A stretch of 8,061 bases of DNA from Geobacter sp. UBA5608. GTDB lineage: Bacteria; Desulfobacterota; Desulfuromonadia; Geobacterales; Pseudopelobacteraceae. Shown here piece by piece: positions 1-6,721 of the stretch. Position numbers and translations under genes: made by a program. The stretch is taken from contig DIKW01000039.1 in NCBI GenBank assembly GCA_002424705.1, positions 3,104 through 11,164 on the forward strand, written 5' to 3'. The notes below the pieces were generated by a model, which saw nothing but the letters and a program-made list of their open reading frames with translations, searched no databases and was not told where the DNA came from. Numbering within the stretch: the stretch's first letter is position 1; every line of letters begins with the position of its first letter.

Positions 1-787
1 TGACCATGCAGCCGATGTTGCCGGTCAGCTTGATGTAGGCCAGGTCGTACTTGCCGGCGGTGATCTCCAGCGGGTCCAGCTGCGAGTAGTCCACCATATC
101 CGGGTATTCCCGGTGGCGGTAGACCGCGTTGTCGTCAAAGGATATCTTGGCGTCCATGGCCAAGAGCCAGCCGGCCCGGGTCACCACCAGCGGGTTGATC
201 TCCACCAGTGAGCAATCCTTTTCAAGGCAACACTTGTACAGGTTGAGGATCAGTTCGACGCAGTCCTCGCAGACACCGCCGACAAGACCGAGCGCCAGGG
301 CGATCTTGCGTGCCTGATAGGTGCGTAGGCCGGTAAACGGGTCGATGGTCAGGACATGGATCTTTTCCGGCGCCTTCCTGGCCACCTCTTCAATCTCCAC
401 CCCGCCTTCGGCCGAGGCGATCAGGCAGTAACGCGACTGTTCGCGGTCAAGGGTGATCGAGAGGTAAAACTCGCGTGCGATCTCCACCGCCTCTTCCACC
501 AGGATGCGGCGCACCTTGAGCCCTTCCGGCCCGGTCTGTGGTGTGACCAGCCGCTTGCCGAACAGCTCCTTGGCCAGCTCGGCGGCCTGCTCCGGATGAT
601 GCACCACCTTCACGCCTCCGGCCTTGCCCCGCCCGCCGGCGTAGATCTGGGCCTTCACCACACAGTGGCCGCCCATCATCTTGGCGCCCCGTTCCACCTG
701 ATCGGCGGTCAGGGCCACCCGGTTGCGCGGCACCGGGATGCCGTAGGTGCTTAAGATCTCTTTGGCTTGGTATTCATGGATATTCAT
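1..787 (-). CDS. sucC: Succinyl-CoA synthetase (ADP-forming) beta subunit, 3' end beyond the window
   Basis: SucC is the nucleotide-binding subunit of the SucCD enzyme of the TCA cycle. The enzyme interconverts succinyl-CoA and succinate with formation or use of ATP (or GTP) in the cytoplasm. The 262 residues present cover the ATP-grasp domain and the beginning of the CoA-ligase domain. The protein opens MNIHEYQAKEIL, the typical family start. It has the nucleotide-binding lysine at about K45, the glycine-rich GRGKAGGVK at 52-60, EGGVEIEEVA at 127-136, and EINPL at 196-200 with D212 as likely Mg2+ ligands. It leaves the window just after LTGNIGCMV, where the family continues with a conserved Asn-Gly segment. 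SucC is usually about 385-390 residues, so about 125 are missing only because the window ends. The ATG at 785-787 is preceded by GAGGAG (793-798) with five bases between. sucD would be expected next, outside the window. The family call is firm; the ATP or GTP preference is not visible. Confidence 0.96.
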   Translation of the reverse strand, partial: MNIHEYQAKEILSTYGIPVPRNRVALTADQVERGAKMMGGHCVVKAQIYAGGRGKAGGVKVVHHPEQAAELAKELFGKRLVTPQTGPEGLKVRRILVEEAVEIAREFYLSITLDREQSRYCLIASAEGGVEIEEVARKAPEKIHVLTIDPFTGLRTYQARKIALALGLVGGVCEDCVELILNLYKCCLEKDCSLVEINPLVVTRAGWLLAMDAKISFDDNAVYRHREYPDMVDYSQLDPLEITAGKYDLAYIKLTGNIGCMV

Positions 788-815
788 GGCAACTCCTCAT
801 GGTAAGGATGTGGGG

Positions 816-843
816 AGTATACCAGCCTTCGGTGCGGCTTCAA
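816..843 (-). promoter_or_regulatory. Putative sigma-70 type promoter for sucC
   Basis: On the minus strand, TTGAAG (838-843, 4 of 6 matches to TTGACA) is followed after 16 bases by TATACT (816-821, 5 of 6 matches to TATAAT). Transcription would start near 808-810 and leave a leader of about 22 bases containing the GAGGAG ribosome binding site of sucC. The -35 box begins 9 bases past the tsaB stop codon, so the whole element fits in the 65-base tsaB-sucC gap. This is inferred from consensus matching and position only. Confidence 0.5.
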
Positions 844-852
844 GCGGTGAGT

Positions 853-1542
853 TTAGATCTTTTTTTGGCGGGAGAGTTCTGCCTCGGAAAGGCGCAGGTA
901 GGTGGGCAGCAGCTGTTCAGGGGAGCCTGCCCTGCCGTGCCGGAACGCGTCCTCGGCCAACAGGGCACCATGGACGGCGGAGGGAATGGCGTGGCTCAGC
1001 GGGGCAAACAGGGCGTTGTCGCCCAGCAGATCTTCGATCAGCTGGCGATAGCGGGTTGCGCCATCGCCCAGAAAGATGGTGGGGCCGGACAGCTGCTTCA
1101 GGACTTCTTCCAGAGGCAGGGCGCAGTCGTCGCGCAGCGGTGTCGGCAACGGGTTGCAACGGTAGAGACCGGCGTAGACCTCGTTCTTGCGGGCATCCAG
1201 CAGCGGGCAGACCGGATGTTGGGCGTAGGGTAGCTGCATGGCCAGCAGGGCCAGGGTTGAGATGCCAATGCAGGGTTTGCCGTGGGCCAGTGCCAGGCCC
1301 TGGATGGTGGCAACCCCGGTGCGGACACCGGTGAATGAGCCGGGGCCGCTGGCGCAGGCAAACAGGTCGATCTGTGCGCTATCCAGCTCGCAGGAGGCTA
1401 AGGTTCGCTGCAGTTCAGGCAGCAGCCAGGCGTTTTGCCGTTTACCCGGTGCTGTCACCAGCGATGCTGCAAGTAGCTGGCCGTCCCGGCTGATGGCGAT
1501 GCTGCTGGGGCCGGTGCTGGTGTCCAGGCAGAGGGTCAGCAT
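853..1542 (-). CDS. tsaB: tRNA threonylcarbamoyladenosine (t6A37) biosynthesis protein TsaB
   Basis: TsaB is the non-catalytic ASKHA-fold partner of TsaD. With TsaE it forms the cytoplasmic complex that transfers the threonylcarbamoyl group made by TsaC/Sua5 to A37 of ANN-decoding tRNAs. The 229-residue product is of normal family length. It shows the N-terminal phosphate-loop-like LCLDTST (4-10), the hallmark GPGSFTGVRTG (66-76), LDARKNEVYAGLY (115-127) and a C-terminal TYLRLSEAE. The short length, without the metal-binding histidine pair of TsaD, separates it from TsaD. Its ATG (1540-1542) shares one base with the rseP stop (TGATG). No purine-rich ribosome binding site lies just upstream, so translation probably depends on coupling to rseP. 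Genomes often place rimI or other modification genes near tsaB; here sucC follows on what looks like a separate promoter. The family call is very secure. Confidence 0.95.
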   Translation of the reverse strand: MLTLCLDTSTGPSSIAISRDGQLLAASLVTAPGKRQNAWLLPELQRTLASCELDSAQIDLFACASGPGSFTGVRTGVATIQGLALAHGKPCIGISTLALLAMQLPYAQHPVCPLLDARKNEVYAGLYRCNPLPTPLRDDCALPLEEVLKQLSGPTIFLGDGATRYRQLIEDLLGDNALFAPLSHAIPSAVHGALLAEDAFRHGRAGSPEQLLPTYLRLSEAELSRQKKI

Positions 1543-2666
1543 CAGTTGCTGATGAAGTAACGCATGATGTCGTTGTAGAAGGCCAGCACCATCAGGCCGA
1601 TCAACAGCAGCATGCCGGCTTGTTGTGCATATTCGCGTGCCTTCTGCGGTACCGGCCTGCGGATGATCAGCTCAACGGTGTAGAACATCAGGTGGCCGCC
1701 GTCCAGCACCGGCACCGGCAGCAGGTTGAGGATGCCCAGGTTGATGGAAACCACCGCCAGCAGCAGGAAGAAGGTAGCGCCGCCCGACTCTGCCGCCTTG
1801 TTGGCCATGTCGGCGATCATGATCGGGCCGCCGACGGTCTTGAGCGGCACGACGCCCTGGAACAGCTTGACCAGCGAGAGTACGGTCAGCCTGGTTACTT
1901 CCACCGCCTTGGCGTTGCCCAGCTGCAGTGCGTTCACCAGGCCAAAGCGTTGCGTAACCACGTCATAGGCCGGGCTGACCCCTACGATCGGCTTTTGGAT
2001 GGTCTCACCGAACAGGTTCTTGGCATCGCTCAACTCCGGTGTCATACGCAATGTGATGGACTGCTCCTTGCGCATGATGGTGATGGCAACCTCGCTTTTG
2101 GCCTTGCCCATTTCAGCGGAGAAGTCCTCCCACTGGAGAATGGCGCGACCGTTGACTGCGGTGATCAGGTCGCCGGCCTGCAGTCCGGCCCGGGCGGCCG
2201 GCTTGTCTTTGAATACCTCGCCGATAGTGGCCTTCATGATCGGCATGCCGGCCAGGTAGAGTATGATCAGCAGCATCCAGGCGAAGCCCATATTAAAGGC
2301 CGGGCCGGCGATGACCACCGCCATCCGGTGCCAGACCGGCCGGTGAGAAAACGACTGGGCACGATCTTCATCACTGAGGTGTGATTCAGGTCGTTGTGGC
2401 AACTGTTCCCCTGCCAGTTCATAGTCCTTCTCGATCATCTCATTTTCTTCAAAGCCGCCTTCGCCGAACAGCTTGACGTAGCCCCCCAGCGGGAAGGCCG
2501 ACAGCAGATATTCGGTGTCGCCCCAGTGCCAGCCGATCAGCTTGGGGCCGAAACCCAGGGAGAATTTTTCCACCCGGATGCCGAGCCACTTGGCCACCAG
2601 GAAGTGACCCAACTCATGGACGAAGATCAGGATGCCGAGAACGAGGATGAAATAGAGAAATATCAT
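1542..2666 (-). CDS. rseP: RIP metalloprotease RseP (site-2 protease family, M50)
   Basis: RseP is an intramembrane zinc metalloprotease of the inner membrane. In model species it makes the second cut of the anti-sigma factor RseA to release sigma-E, and it removes remnant signal peptides. The 374-residue product has a first membrane segment with the zinc site HELGH (17-21), a second hydrophobic segment starting near the conserved GPAFN (121-125), one PDZ domain at about 143-215, and a late membrane segment with NLLPVPVLDGG (314-324), whose LDG aspartate is the third zinc ligand. A final hydrophobic helix lies near 350-364. E. coli RseP is about 450 residues with two PDZ domains, so this is the shorter one-PDZ form seen in many bacteria. 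A charged stretch at about 70-110 looks longer than usual. The ATG starts four bases after the dxr stop, with AAGG seven bases upstream of it. Which anti-sigma factor it cleaves cannot be seen here. Confidence 0.95.
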   Translation of the reverse strand: MIFLYFILVLGILIFVHELGHFLVAKWLGIRVEKFSLGFGPKLIGWHWGDTEYLLSAFPLGGYVKLFGEGGFEENEMIEKDYELAGEQLPQRPESHLSDEDRAQSFSHRPVWHRMAVVIAGPAFNMGFAWMLLIILYLAGMPIMKATIGEVFKDKPAARAGLQAGDLITAVNGRAILQWEDFSAEMGKAKSEVAITIMRKEQSITLRMTPELSDAKNLFGETIQKPIVGVSPAYDVVTQRFGLVNALQLGNAKAVEVTRLTVLSLVKLFQGVVPLKTVGGPIMIADMANKAAESGGATFFLLLAVVSINLGILNLLPVPVLDGGHLMFYTVELIIRRPVPQKAREYAQQAGMLLLIGLMVLAFYNDIMRYFISN

Positions 2667-2670
2667 TGGG

Positions 2671-3831
2671 TTACCTTGTTAGTGCTGCGCAGATGGTACG
2701 GGCCGCTTCGCGGCCCCACTGGTCGGCCGCCAGCACCTCGTCGATGGAGGCCAGGCGGTGGGCTTGGTGACGGTCCATGGTCTGCTCGATCACTCGGGCG
2801 ATCTGCAGGAAACTGATCCGCCCTTCCAGAAAGGCCTCCACGGCGATCTCGTTGGCGGCGTTCATCACCGCCGGCATGCTCTCCCCCTCACCCAGCGCAC
2901 GGTAGGCCAGGCCAAGACAGGGAAAGCGCTCCAGGTCGGGCTTGGAGAAGGTCAGCCCGGACAGCTCGGTCAGGTCTAACGGCTTGACCCCGCTGCTGAC
3001 CCGCTCCGGATAGGAGAGGGCGTAGGCGATGGGGGCCTTCATGTCCGGCATCCCCAGCTGGGCGATCACGCAGCCGTCAACGTACTCCACCATGGAGTGG
3101 ATGATGCTCTGGGGGTGGATGTTGACGCTGATCTTTTCGGCCGGCGCATCGAACAGCCAGTGGGCCTCGATCACCTCCAGCCCCTTGTTCATCATGGTGG
3201 CTGAATCGATGGTGATCTTGCGGCCCATGCTCCAGTTGGGGTGGTTCAGGGCGTCCTGCACGGTGACGGCCTTCAGTTTTTCCAGGGGGGTCTCGCGGAA
3301 CGGACCGCCGGAGGCGGTCAGGATGATCTTGGTGATATCCTGGTTGCGGTGCCCCTCGATTGACTGAAACACGGCGCTGTGCTCGCTGTCAACCGGGTAG
3401 AGCTTGACCTGGTGCTTGGCCACCAGCTCCATGAATAGATGGCCGGCCGTGACCAGGATTTCCTTGTTTGCCAGGGCCACATCCTTGCCGGCCCGGATGG
3501 CGGCGGCGGTGGGTACCAGCCCGGCTGCGCCGACAATGGCGGCCACCACCATCTGGACCCCATCGGCCGTGGCCACGGCGCACAGACCCTCCAGGCCGCC
3601 GACCAGCTCGACATCCTGTCCGTCCAGAAGATTTCGCAGCCGGGGGATATCTGCCGAATCGGCCAGAGCCACCAGTCTGGGCCGGAACTGACGTACCTGG
3701 CGGGCGCACAGCTCCAGGTTCTTGCCGGCCGACAGCGAGACCACCCTGAATTTGTCGGGGTGAGCGGCCACGATCTCCAGGGTGCTGACGCCGATCGATC
3801 CGGTGGAACCGAGGATGGCGATCTGCTTCAT
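2671..3831 (-). CDS. dxr: 1-deoxy-D-xylulose 5-phosphate reductoisomerase
   Basis: Dxr (IspC) is the cytoplasmic enzyme that converts 1-deoxy-D-xylulose 5-phosphate to 2-C-methyl-D-erythritol 4-phosphate with NADPH. It is the first committed step of the MEP isoprenoid pathway. The 386-residue product has the dinucleotide-binding GSTGSIG (8-14), ALANKE (119-124), the metal-binding PVDSEHS with D148 and E150, the substrate-loop TASGGPFR, MGRKITIDSATMMNKGLE ending in the third metal ligand E219, and the late MNAANEIAVEAFL. The length and all key residues are normal. The ATG at 3829-3831 is chosen because it yields the usual family start MKQIAILGSTG; it overlaps the cdsA stop by one base (TGATG). 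A GTG directly before it (3832-3834) is also possible and would add one residue with a four-base overlap. GGAGG lies eight bases before the ATG and five before the GTG. The isoprenoid units made here feed UppS, encoded two genes upstream. Confidence 0.97.
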   Translation of the reverse strand: MKQIAILGSTGSIGVSTLEIVAAHPDKFRVVSLSAGKNLELCARQVRQFRPRLVALADSADIPRLRNLLDGQDVELVGGLEGLCAVATADGVQMVVAAIVGAAGLVPTAAAIRAGKDVALANKEILVTAGHLFMELVAKHQVKLYPVDSEHSAVFQSIEGHRNQDITKIILTASGGPFRETPLEKLKAVTVQDALNHPNWSMGRKITIDSATMMNKGLEVIEAHWLFDAPAEKISVNIHPQSIIHSMVEYVDGCVIAQLGMPDMKAPIAYALSYPERVSSGVKPLDLTELSGLTFSKPDLERFPCLGLAYRALGEGESMPAVMNAANEIAVEAFLEGRISFLQIARVIEQTMDRHQAHRLASIDEVLAADQWGREAARTICAALTR

Positions 3832-4631
3832 CACGCAAACCTCCCGAAGAGGTAGATGGCAAAGTAGTAGGTGACCGGCGCGGCCAGCATGATGCTGTCC
3901 AGCCGGTCCAACACCCCGCCGTGACCCGGCAGGAGGGTGCCGGAATCCTTGACCCCGAAACTGCGCTTCAAGAGCGATTCGAACAGGTCGCCCAGCTGAC
4001 CGGTGACACCGATCAGCAGAGCTGCCAGCACGGCATCGACGTAGCTCAAGGAGTCGAAGAAGGTGAACTTGGCCAGCAGGGTGCCGCCCAGGCTGCCCAC
4101 AAGCCCACCCAGGGCACCTTCGACGCTCTTTTTGGGGCTGACGGCCGGATAGAGCCGGCGCTTGCCGATGGCGCTGCCGATGTAGTAGGCGGCTGTATCG
4201 TTGGTCATCACGATCAGCATGATCAGGAGCAGCCAGGAACTGCCGTCGGGCAGCAGGCGCAGCATCACCAGATGGGCCAGCAGAAACGGGACATACAGGT
4301 AGGCGGTTACCACCAGACTGACGTCGCGCGCCACGGTTTCCATATCCCGCAGCCGGAACAGGAAGTGGAAGGCGGCCAGTAGGAAAAAGCCGGCGCAGGC
4401 CATGATAAACAGTCGTCCGTCGTACAAGAGGGGCGTAAACAGTGTCAGCGCGCCATAGAGTGCGAAGGGCAGCAGCTCACCCTTGCGGTCCGGCAGCGCC
4501 ATGGCGAAGAACTCCTGTAACCCCACGGCGGCAAACAACGACACCAGCAGGGCAAAGTGCCACGGCTCTCCCTTGACAATGGTCAGGATGACGATCGGCA
4601 GCAATACCAGGGCAGTCAGCAGGCGTTGAAT
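3831..4631 (-). CDS. cdsA: Phosphatidate cytidylyltransferase (CDP-diglyceride synthase), probable ATT start
   Basis: CdsA is an integral inner-membrane enzyme that makes CDP-diacylglycerol from phosphatidate and CTP, the branch-point precursor of the bacterial phospholipids. The product is mostly hydrophobic, with several membrane segments. It ends with the full CDP-diglyceride synthase signature: SLLKR, then KDSGTLLPGHGG, then LDRLD, at about residues 219-245. An earlier NDTAAYYIG segment holds a conserved acidic residue. I extend the gene to ATT at 4629-4631. Read from there the protein begins (M)QRLLTALVLLPIV, the pattern expected of CdsA, and AAAGGAG (4639-4645) sits seven bases before it. 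The nearest standard start, TTG at 4602-4604, has no ribosome binding site and would remove nine residues of the first membrane helix. From ATT the protein is 266 residues. uppS ends three bases upstream in the same frame. The gene call is very secure; the start is probable. Confidence 0.93.
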   Translation of the reverse strand: MQRLLTALVLLPIVILTIVKGEPWHFALLVSLFAAVGLQEFFAMALPDRKGELLPFALYGALTLFTPLLYDGRLFIMACAGFFLLAAFHFLFRLRDMETVARDVSLVVTAYLYVPFLLAHLVMLRLLPDGSSWLLLIMLIVMTNDTAAYYIGSAIGKRRLYPAVSPKKSVEGALGGLVGSLGGTLLAKFTFFDSLSYVDAVLAALLIGVTGQLGDLFESLLKRSFGVKDSGTLLPGHGGVLDRLDSIMLAAPVTYYFAIYLFGRFA

Positions 4632-4634
4632 AGG

Positions 4635-5381
4635 TCAGCTCCTTTGCGCCAGTTGAATCTGGGCGCTGGTCTTGCCGAAGCGGCGCTCACGGGCCTGGAA
4701 ATCTGCCAGAGCGCGATGCATTTCGCTGATGGTGAAGTCGGGCCAGTTGATCTCGGTGAAGTACAGTTCGGTATAGGCCAGTTGCCAGAGCAGGAAGTTG
4801 CTGATCCGCATCTCACCGCTGGTGCGGATCAGAAAATCGGGATCCGGCAGACCGTTGGTATCCAGATGTCGTGCCAAAAGTTCTTCGTTGATCTGCTCCG
4901 GTTGCAGCCCACCGCTGGCCACTTCGCGCGCAATCTGCGCTGCTGCGCGGGTGATCTCCTGGCGGCCTCCGTAGGACAGGGCCAGTGTCAACACCATGCC
5001 GCTGTTGGCAGCAGTCTTGGCCAGCGCCTCATCCAGGGCCTGGTTGATATCGTCCGGCATCTCACTACGGTTGCCGATCACGTTGAAACGGATGCTGTGC
5101 TTCATCATCCGGCTGGTTTCGGCGCGTACAAACTTTTTGAGCAGGAGCATCAACGCCCGCACCTCTGCCGGAGGGCGGGACCAGTTCTCGGACGAGAAGG
5201 CGAACAGGGTCAGGTAGGGAATCCCCAACTGCGAGGCCTGTTCCACCACCATCCGTACCGTCTCCACGCCGCGTTGGTGTCCCACGATCCGCTTGAGCAT
5301 CCGCTCCTGCGCCCAGCGGCCGTTGCCATCCATGATGATCGCCAGGTGACGGGGCAGTTTGGTCGGGTCAAGCTCCATCAT
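4635..5381 (-). CDS. uppS: Undecaprenyl diphosphate synthase (cis-prenyltransferase, di-trans,poly-cis)
   Basis: UppS condenses eight isopentenyl diphosphates onto farnesyl diphosphate in cis configuration. The product is undecaprenyl diphosphate, the lipid carrier for peptidoglycan and O-antigen synthesis. The 248-residue product has the diphosphate-binding IIMDGNGRWA (15-24) with catalytic D18, SSENW (63-67), LSYGGRQEI (135-143), and the C-terminal signature from PDFLIRTSGE to NFLLWQ (181-200) with its conserved Arg, Glu and Ser residues. The ATG at 5379-5381 gives a family-like N-terminus, one base after the frr stop. A second in-frame ATG follows at once (5376-5378). GGAAG lies six bases before the first ATG, and a stronger AAGGAGG lies 15 bases before it. 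Longer readings upstream lie within frr and are arginine- and serine-rich out-of-frame translation. UppS uses IPP-derived substrate from the MEP pathway, whose dxr gene is two genes downstream. Confidence 0.97.
   Translation of the reverse strand: MMELDPTKLPRHLAIIMDGNGRWAQERMLKRIVGHQRGVETVRMVVEQASQLGIPYLTLFAFSSENWSRPPAEVRALMLLLKKFVRAETSRMMKHSIRFNVIGNRSEMPDDINQALDEALAKTAANSGMVLTLALSYGGRQEITRAAAQIAREVASGGLQPEQINEELLARHLDTNGLPDPDFLIRTSGEMRISNFLLWQLAYTELYFTEINWPDFTISEMHRALADFQARERRFGKTSAQIQLAQRS
4639..4645 (-). promoter_or_regulatory. Shine-Dalgarno sequence that decides the cdsA start
   Basis: AAAGGAG on the minus strand lies inside the last uppS codons, seven bases before ATT at 4629-4631. It is one of the strongest ribosome binding sites in the window, and no ATG, GTG or TTG lies at a usable distance. 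The first in-frame standard start is TTG at 4604, 34 bases downstream of it. This supports ATT as the initiation codon of cdsA. Confidence 0.6.
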
Positions 5382-5382
5382 G

Positions 5383-5940
5383 TCAGACTTCCATGACCTC
5401 CTTCTCCTTGTGGGAGAGGATCTCGTCCAGACGTGCAATGACGGCATCGGTAGCGGTCTGCACATCTTTCTCGTACTTTTTCAGCTCGTCCTCGGTGATC
5501 GCCTTGTCCTTCTCCAGCTTCTTCAGGTCGTCGATCGCCTTGCGCCGGATATTACGCACCGCCACTTTGTGTTCTTCATCCATTTTTTTGAGGCCCTTGA
5601 CGATCTCCTTACGGCGTTCCTCGGTCAGGGGCGGCAGGGTCAGCCGGATCAGCTTGCCGTCGTTGCCGGGGGTCAGCCCGAGGTTGGCGTTGAGGATTGC
5701 CTTTTCGATCGGGCCGATCATCTTGCTTTCCCAGGGGCTGATGGTGATGGTGCGTGGTTCCGGCACCGCCAGGTTGGCCACCTGGGACAGGGGGGCCGGG
5801 TTGCCGTAGTAGTCCACCCGCACCTCATCCAATAATGAGATGTTGGCACGGCCGGTGCGGATCTTCAGGTATTCCTTGCGCAGGTCCTCCACGGTCTTAT
5901 CCATGTGGGCCTTCATGTCGCTAATGACGGTTTTGGGCAT
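5383..5940 (-). CDS. frr: Ribosome recycling factor
   Basis: RRF works with EF-G to split the post-termination ribosome so that its subunits can be reused. The 185-residue product is of standard length. It has the long charged helices of the three-helix bundle at both ends, and the hinge and small beta domain in the middle. Recognisable family stretches include KIRTGRANISLLDEVRVDYYG, VPEPRTITISPWE, and the C-terminal LPPLTEERRKEIVK and VRNIRRKAIDDLKKLEKD. The ATG follows the pyrH stop by two bases, with AAGGAG (5948-5953) seven bases upstream of the start. It is the third translation factor gene in the cluster after rpsB and tsf. The order rpsB-tsf-pyrH-frr is widely conserved in bacteria. 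Nothing is odd in the sequence. Confidence 0.98.
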   Translation of the reverse strand: MPKTVISDMKAHMDKTVEDLRKEYLKIRTGRANISLLDEVRVDYYGNPAPLSQVANLAVPEPRTITISPWESKMIGPIEKAILNANLGLTPGNDGKLIRLTLPPLTEERRKEIVKGLKKMDEEHKVAVRNIRRKAIDDLKKLEKDKAITEDELKKYEKDVQTATDAVIARLDEILSHKEKEVMEV

Positions 5941-5942
5941 GG

Positions 5943-6662
5943 TCAGTCTCCTTGGACGATGGTGCCGATGGTCTGGCCGCTGATCACCTTTTTGATGTTG
6001 CCGGGGGTGGTCAGGTCAAAGACGATGATCGGCAGGTGGTTATCCATGCAGAGCGAGGTGGCGGTGGCATCCATCACCTGCAGCCCCTGCTGCAGCACAT
6101 CGATGTAGGTCAGCTCGTTGTAACGCGTGGCTGTGGGGTCTTTCTTGGGGTCCGCCGAGTAGACGCCGTCCACCTTGGTCCCCTTCAGGATCACCTGGGC
6201 GTTGATCTCCATGGCCCGTAGGGAGGCTGCGGTGTCGGTGGTGAAGTAAGGGTTGCCGGTGCCGGCCCCGAAGATCACCACCCGGCCTTTTTCGAGGTGA
6301 CGGACCGCCCGACGGCGGATGTAGGGTTCGGCCACTTCCTGCATGGCGATGGCCGACTGGACCCTGGTGGAGACCCCGATCTTCTCCAGGGCATCCTGCA
6401 TGGCCAGCGAGTTGATCACCGTGGCCAGCATGCCCATGTAGTCGGCGCTGGCCCGGTCCATCCCCTTTGACGATGCAGCCAGGCCGCGGAAGATGTTGCC
6501 GCCGCCGATCACCAGCGCCAGTTCAACGCCGTCGTTCACTACATCCTTGATCTCGGCGGCGATAGCGTTGATGGTGGCGGGATCGATGCCGTAGCCCTGA
6601 TCTCCGGCCAGGGATTCGCCAGACAGTTTCAGAAGTACCCGTTTGTATGACTGTCGCGACAT
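5943..6662 (-). CDS. pyrH: UMP kinase (uridylate kinase)
   Basis: PyrH phosphorylates UMP to UDP with ATP. It is the bacterial hexameric UMP kinase of the amino-acid-kinase fold, normally activated by GTP and inhibited by UTP. The 239-residue product has the N-terminal LKLSGE (11-16), the glycine-rich GGGNIFRG (53-60), DRASADYMGM (69-78), GTGNPYFTTDTAA (134-146) that contacts both nucleotides, and TKVDGVYSADP (162-172), followed by a normal C-terminus. The ATG at 6660-6662 is preceded by a G-rich ribosome binding site (AAGGGGGAAG). That site begins only a few bases after the T-run of the terminator behind tsf. The gene therefore has no room for its own promoter in the 59-base gap. It must rely on read-through or on a promoter inside tsf. 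frr follows after two bases. The identity is secure. Confidence 0.98.
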   Translation of the reverse strand: MSRQSYKRVLLKLSGESLAGDQGYGIDPATINAIAAEIKDVVNDGVELALVIGGGNIFRGLAASSKGMDRASADYMGMLATVINSLAMQDALEKIGVSTRVQSAIAMQEVAEPYIRRRAVRHLEKGRVVIFGAGTGNPYFTTDTAASLRAMEINAQVILKGTKVDGVYSADPKKDPTATRYNELTYIDVLQQGLQVMDATATSLCMDNHLPIIVFDLTTPGNIKKVISGQTIGTIVQGD

Positions 6663-6680
6663 AGGTCATCTTCCCCCTTG

Positions 6681-6712
6681 ATAAGAAAAAAGCCGGCCTG
6701 GTGGGCCGGCTT
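6681..6712 (-). terminator. Rho-independent terminator after tsf
   Basis: Read on the minus strand, a 9-bp perfect stem (arms 6704-6712 and 6690-6698; GC core GCCGGCC) closes a 5-base CACCA loop. It runs into a T-rich tail: six Ts counting the end of the stem, then CTTAT. The stem starts nine bases after the tsf stop codon and ends just before the pyrH ribosome binding site. On the plus strand the stem is not followed by a T-run and no gene leads into it, so it acts for the minus strand. It should end, or thin out, transcription from rpsB-tsf. Confidence 0.88.
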
Positions 6713-6721
6713 CTCGGCTGC

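Noticed and set aside
771..789. Tandem tattcatgg copies at the sucC start, giving a second, out-of-frame ATG (775-777) and an eight-codon frame
   Set aside because: The encoded MNIHEY is the normal conserved start of SucC, so the repeat is explained by coding constraint. There is no separate ribosome binding site for the second ATG.
825..866. Possible plus-strand terminator: AGCC/GGCT hairpin followed by a run of seven Ts at 860-866
   Set aside because: The stem is only 4 bp and about 20 bases from the T-run, and no plus-strand gene leads into it. The T-run encodes lysines of the TsaB C-terminus.
1620..2384. Long plus-strand open frames, such as 1620-2384, 747-1334, 356-754, 4557-5396 and 3921-4382
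   Set aside because: They lie antisense to well-identified genes (rseP, tsaB, sucC, cdsA/uppS), have no family motifs and no convincing ribosome binding sites. They arise from the GC-rich codon use of the real genes.
5382..5465. An upstream extension of uppS starting at 5465
   Set aside because: The added 28 residues are arginine- and serine-rich, lie within frr in another frame, and do not resemble the UppS N-terminus. The ATG at 5379-5381 fits the family and the spacing.
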